63,724 nt of DNA from JADKFD01 sp050250665 (lineage in GTDB: Bacteria > Pseudomonadota > Gammaproteobacteria > Xanthomonadales > SZUA-5). Below, in pieces: positions 63,252 through 63,724 of this stretch. A program made the translations under genes and the position numbers. Every line of letters begins with the position of its first letter. Position 1 is the first letter of the stretch. The notes beneath the pieces were generated by a model. The model did no database searches. It saw only the letters and a program-made list of their open reading frames with translations, and was not told the origin of the DNA. The stretch is from contig JBFWOF010000038.1 in the NCBI GenBank assembly GCA_050250665.1, positions 1-63,724 on the forward strand. Direction: 5' to 3'.

Positions 63252-63724
63252 GCTGGTGCTGGTGCTGGTGCTGGTGCTGGTTGTTGGTTGTCGGTTGTCG
63301 GTTGTCGGTTGTTGGTTGTTGGTTGTTAGCACATCCTGCCGAGCAAGCTCGGCACTACCAAAGCCTCGTACACCAACGCTCTCGTAGAGCGGAGCTTGCT
63401 CCGCTGCTTTTGCTTGGCTTGCGCCTTGGCCTTGCGCGCCGACGGAAACAGCCGCACACCCTGCCGAGCAAGCTCGGCACTACCAAAGCCTCGTACACCG
63501 CCGCTCTCGTAGAGCGGAGCTTGCTCCGCTGCTTTTGCCTGGCTTGCGCTTCGGTCCGGTGCGCCACCGGGAACAGCCGCATACCCTGCCGAGCAAGCTC
63601 GGCACTACCAAAGCCTCGTACACCGGCGCTCTCGTAGAGCGGAGCTTGCTCCGCTGCGTTTGCCCGGCTTGCGCTTCGATCCGGTGCGCCGCCGGGATCA
63701 GCCGCTCCCCCTGCCGAGCAGGCT
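63252..63724. repeat. GGTTGTC heptads and a 125-bp tandem array of paired palindromes
   Basis: Bases about 63252-63278 are GGTGCT repeats; 63279-63328 are GGTTGTC/GGTTGTT heptads. From about 63335 a unit repeats with an exact 125-bp period (TGCCGAGC at 63337, 63462, 63587, 63712) to the window edge. Each unit has two hairpins, TGCCGAGC-AA-GCTCGGCA and AGCGGAGC-TT-GCTCCGCT, joined by ACTACCAAAGCCTCGTACAC. No gene is visible; the array continues beyond the window. Confidence 0.88.

Noticed and set aside
1..63724. tRNA, rRNA, insertion sequence, prophage or integrase genes.
   Set aside because: None was recognised by eye on either strand; no transposase or integrase motif was seen in any convincing frame.

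Overview
The window reads as GC-rich chromosomal DNA of a gammaproteobacterium, most likely the order Lysobacterales (Xanthomonadales). The pointers are the leuS-lptE pair, the mix of small regulators and large secreted proteins, and above all the dense intergenic palindromic repeats of the type GTAGGAGCGACC...GGTCGCGAC. The exact genus cannot be told from the sequence alone. I see no rRNA, tRNA, phage, transposase or CRISPR array.

Layout. Bases 1-179 are the end of an isovaleryl-CoA dehydrogenase-like gene. Next come a REC-DUF3369-HD-GYP response regulator (330-1853), lptE and leuS on the minus strand (2050-5339), a thioredoxin-domain co-chaperone (5845-6711) and a NarL-type two-component pair (7438-9649). 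Bases 10163-17928 hold a fatty-acid-oxidation neighbourhood: a quinone oxidoreductase, an acyl-CoA dehydrogenase, a TetR-type regulator, a hydratase/3-hydroxyacyl-CoA dehydrogenase and a thiolase. Bases 18451-28940 carry a secreted esterase, a secreted BNR-propeller protein, a DUF3224 protein, an orphan FtsX-type permease, a diguanylate cyclase and a MATE exporter. Then follow a DUF2239 gene with a readable promoter, a beta-carbonic anhydrase and a convergent ECF sigma / Ser-Thr kinase pair (30561-33896). Bases 34022-47365 encode three large secreted proteins, a zinc-ribbon protein, a frameshifted truncated haemoglobin and a second orphan permease. The right end has a P-type ATPase, a polytopic protein with a UbiA-type prenyltransferase, a three-gene unit (small acidic protein, c-type haem protein, MDR reductase), xseA, an FHA protein, an ECF sigma/anti-sigma pair, yigZ and an FAD oxidase.

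Noncoding DNA. Almost every gap above 300 bp is filled with repeats. I recognise palindromic REP-like families, tandem arrays with exact periods of 111, 125 and about 289 bp, and heptanucleotide arrays of several unrelated sequences that tend to occur as inverted pairs. One such inverted pair sits in frame inside leuS and adds about 44 residues. Another lies exactly between two convergent genes, with both stop codons inside its inverted ends.

The most interesting protein-level signal is a short C-terminal motif, F-x-D-G-F-E plus one residue, immediately before the stop of three otherwise unrelated predicted secreted proteins (34022-38059, 39200-42901, 43066-44739). It may be a sorting or processing tag; I know of no described family for it. 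A second candidate is the ECF sigma factor at 30561, whose sigma-2 helix has Thr-Thr where acidic residues are usual, beside a transmembrane Ser/Thr kinase. Functional statements rest on reading the translations by eye; no database search was run.
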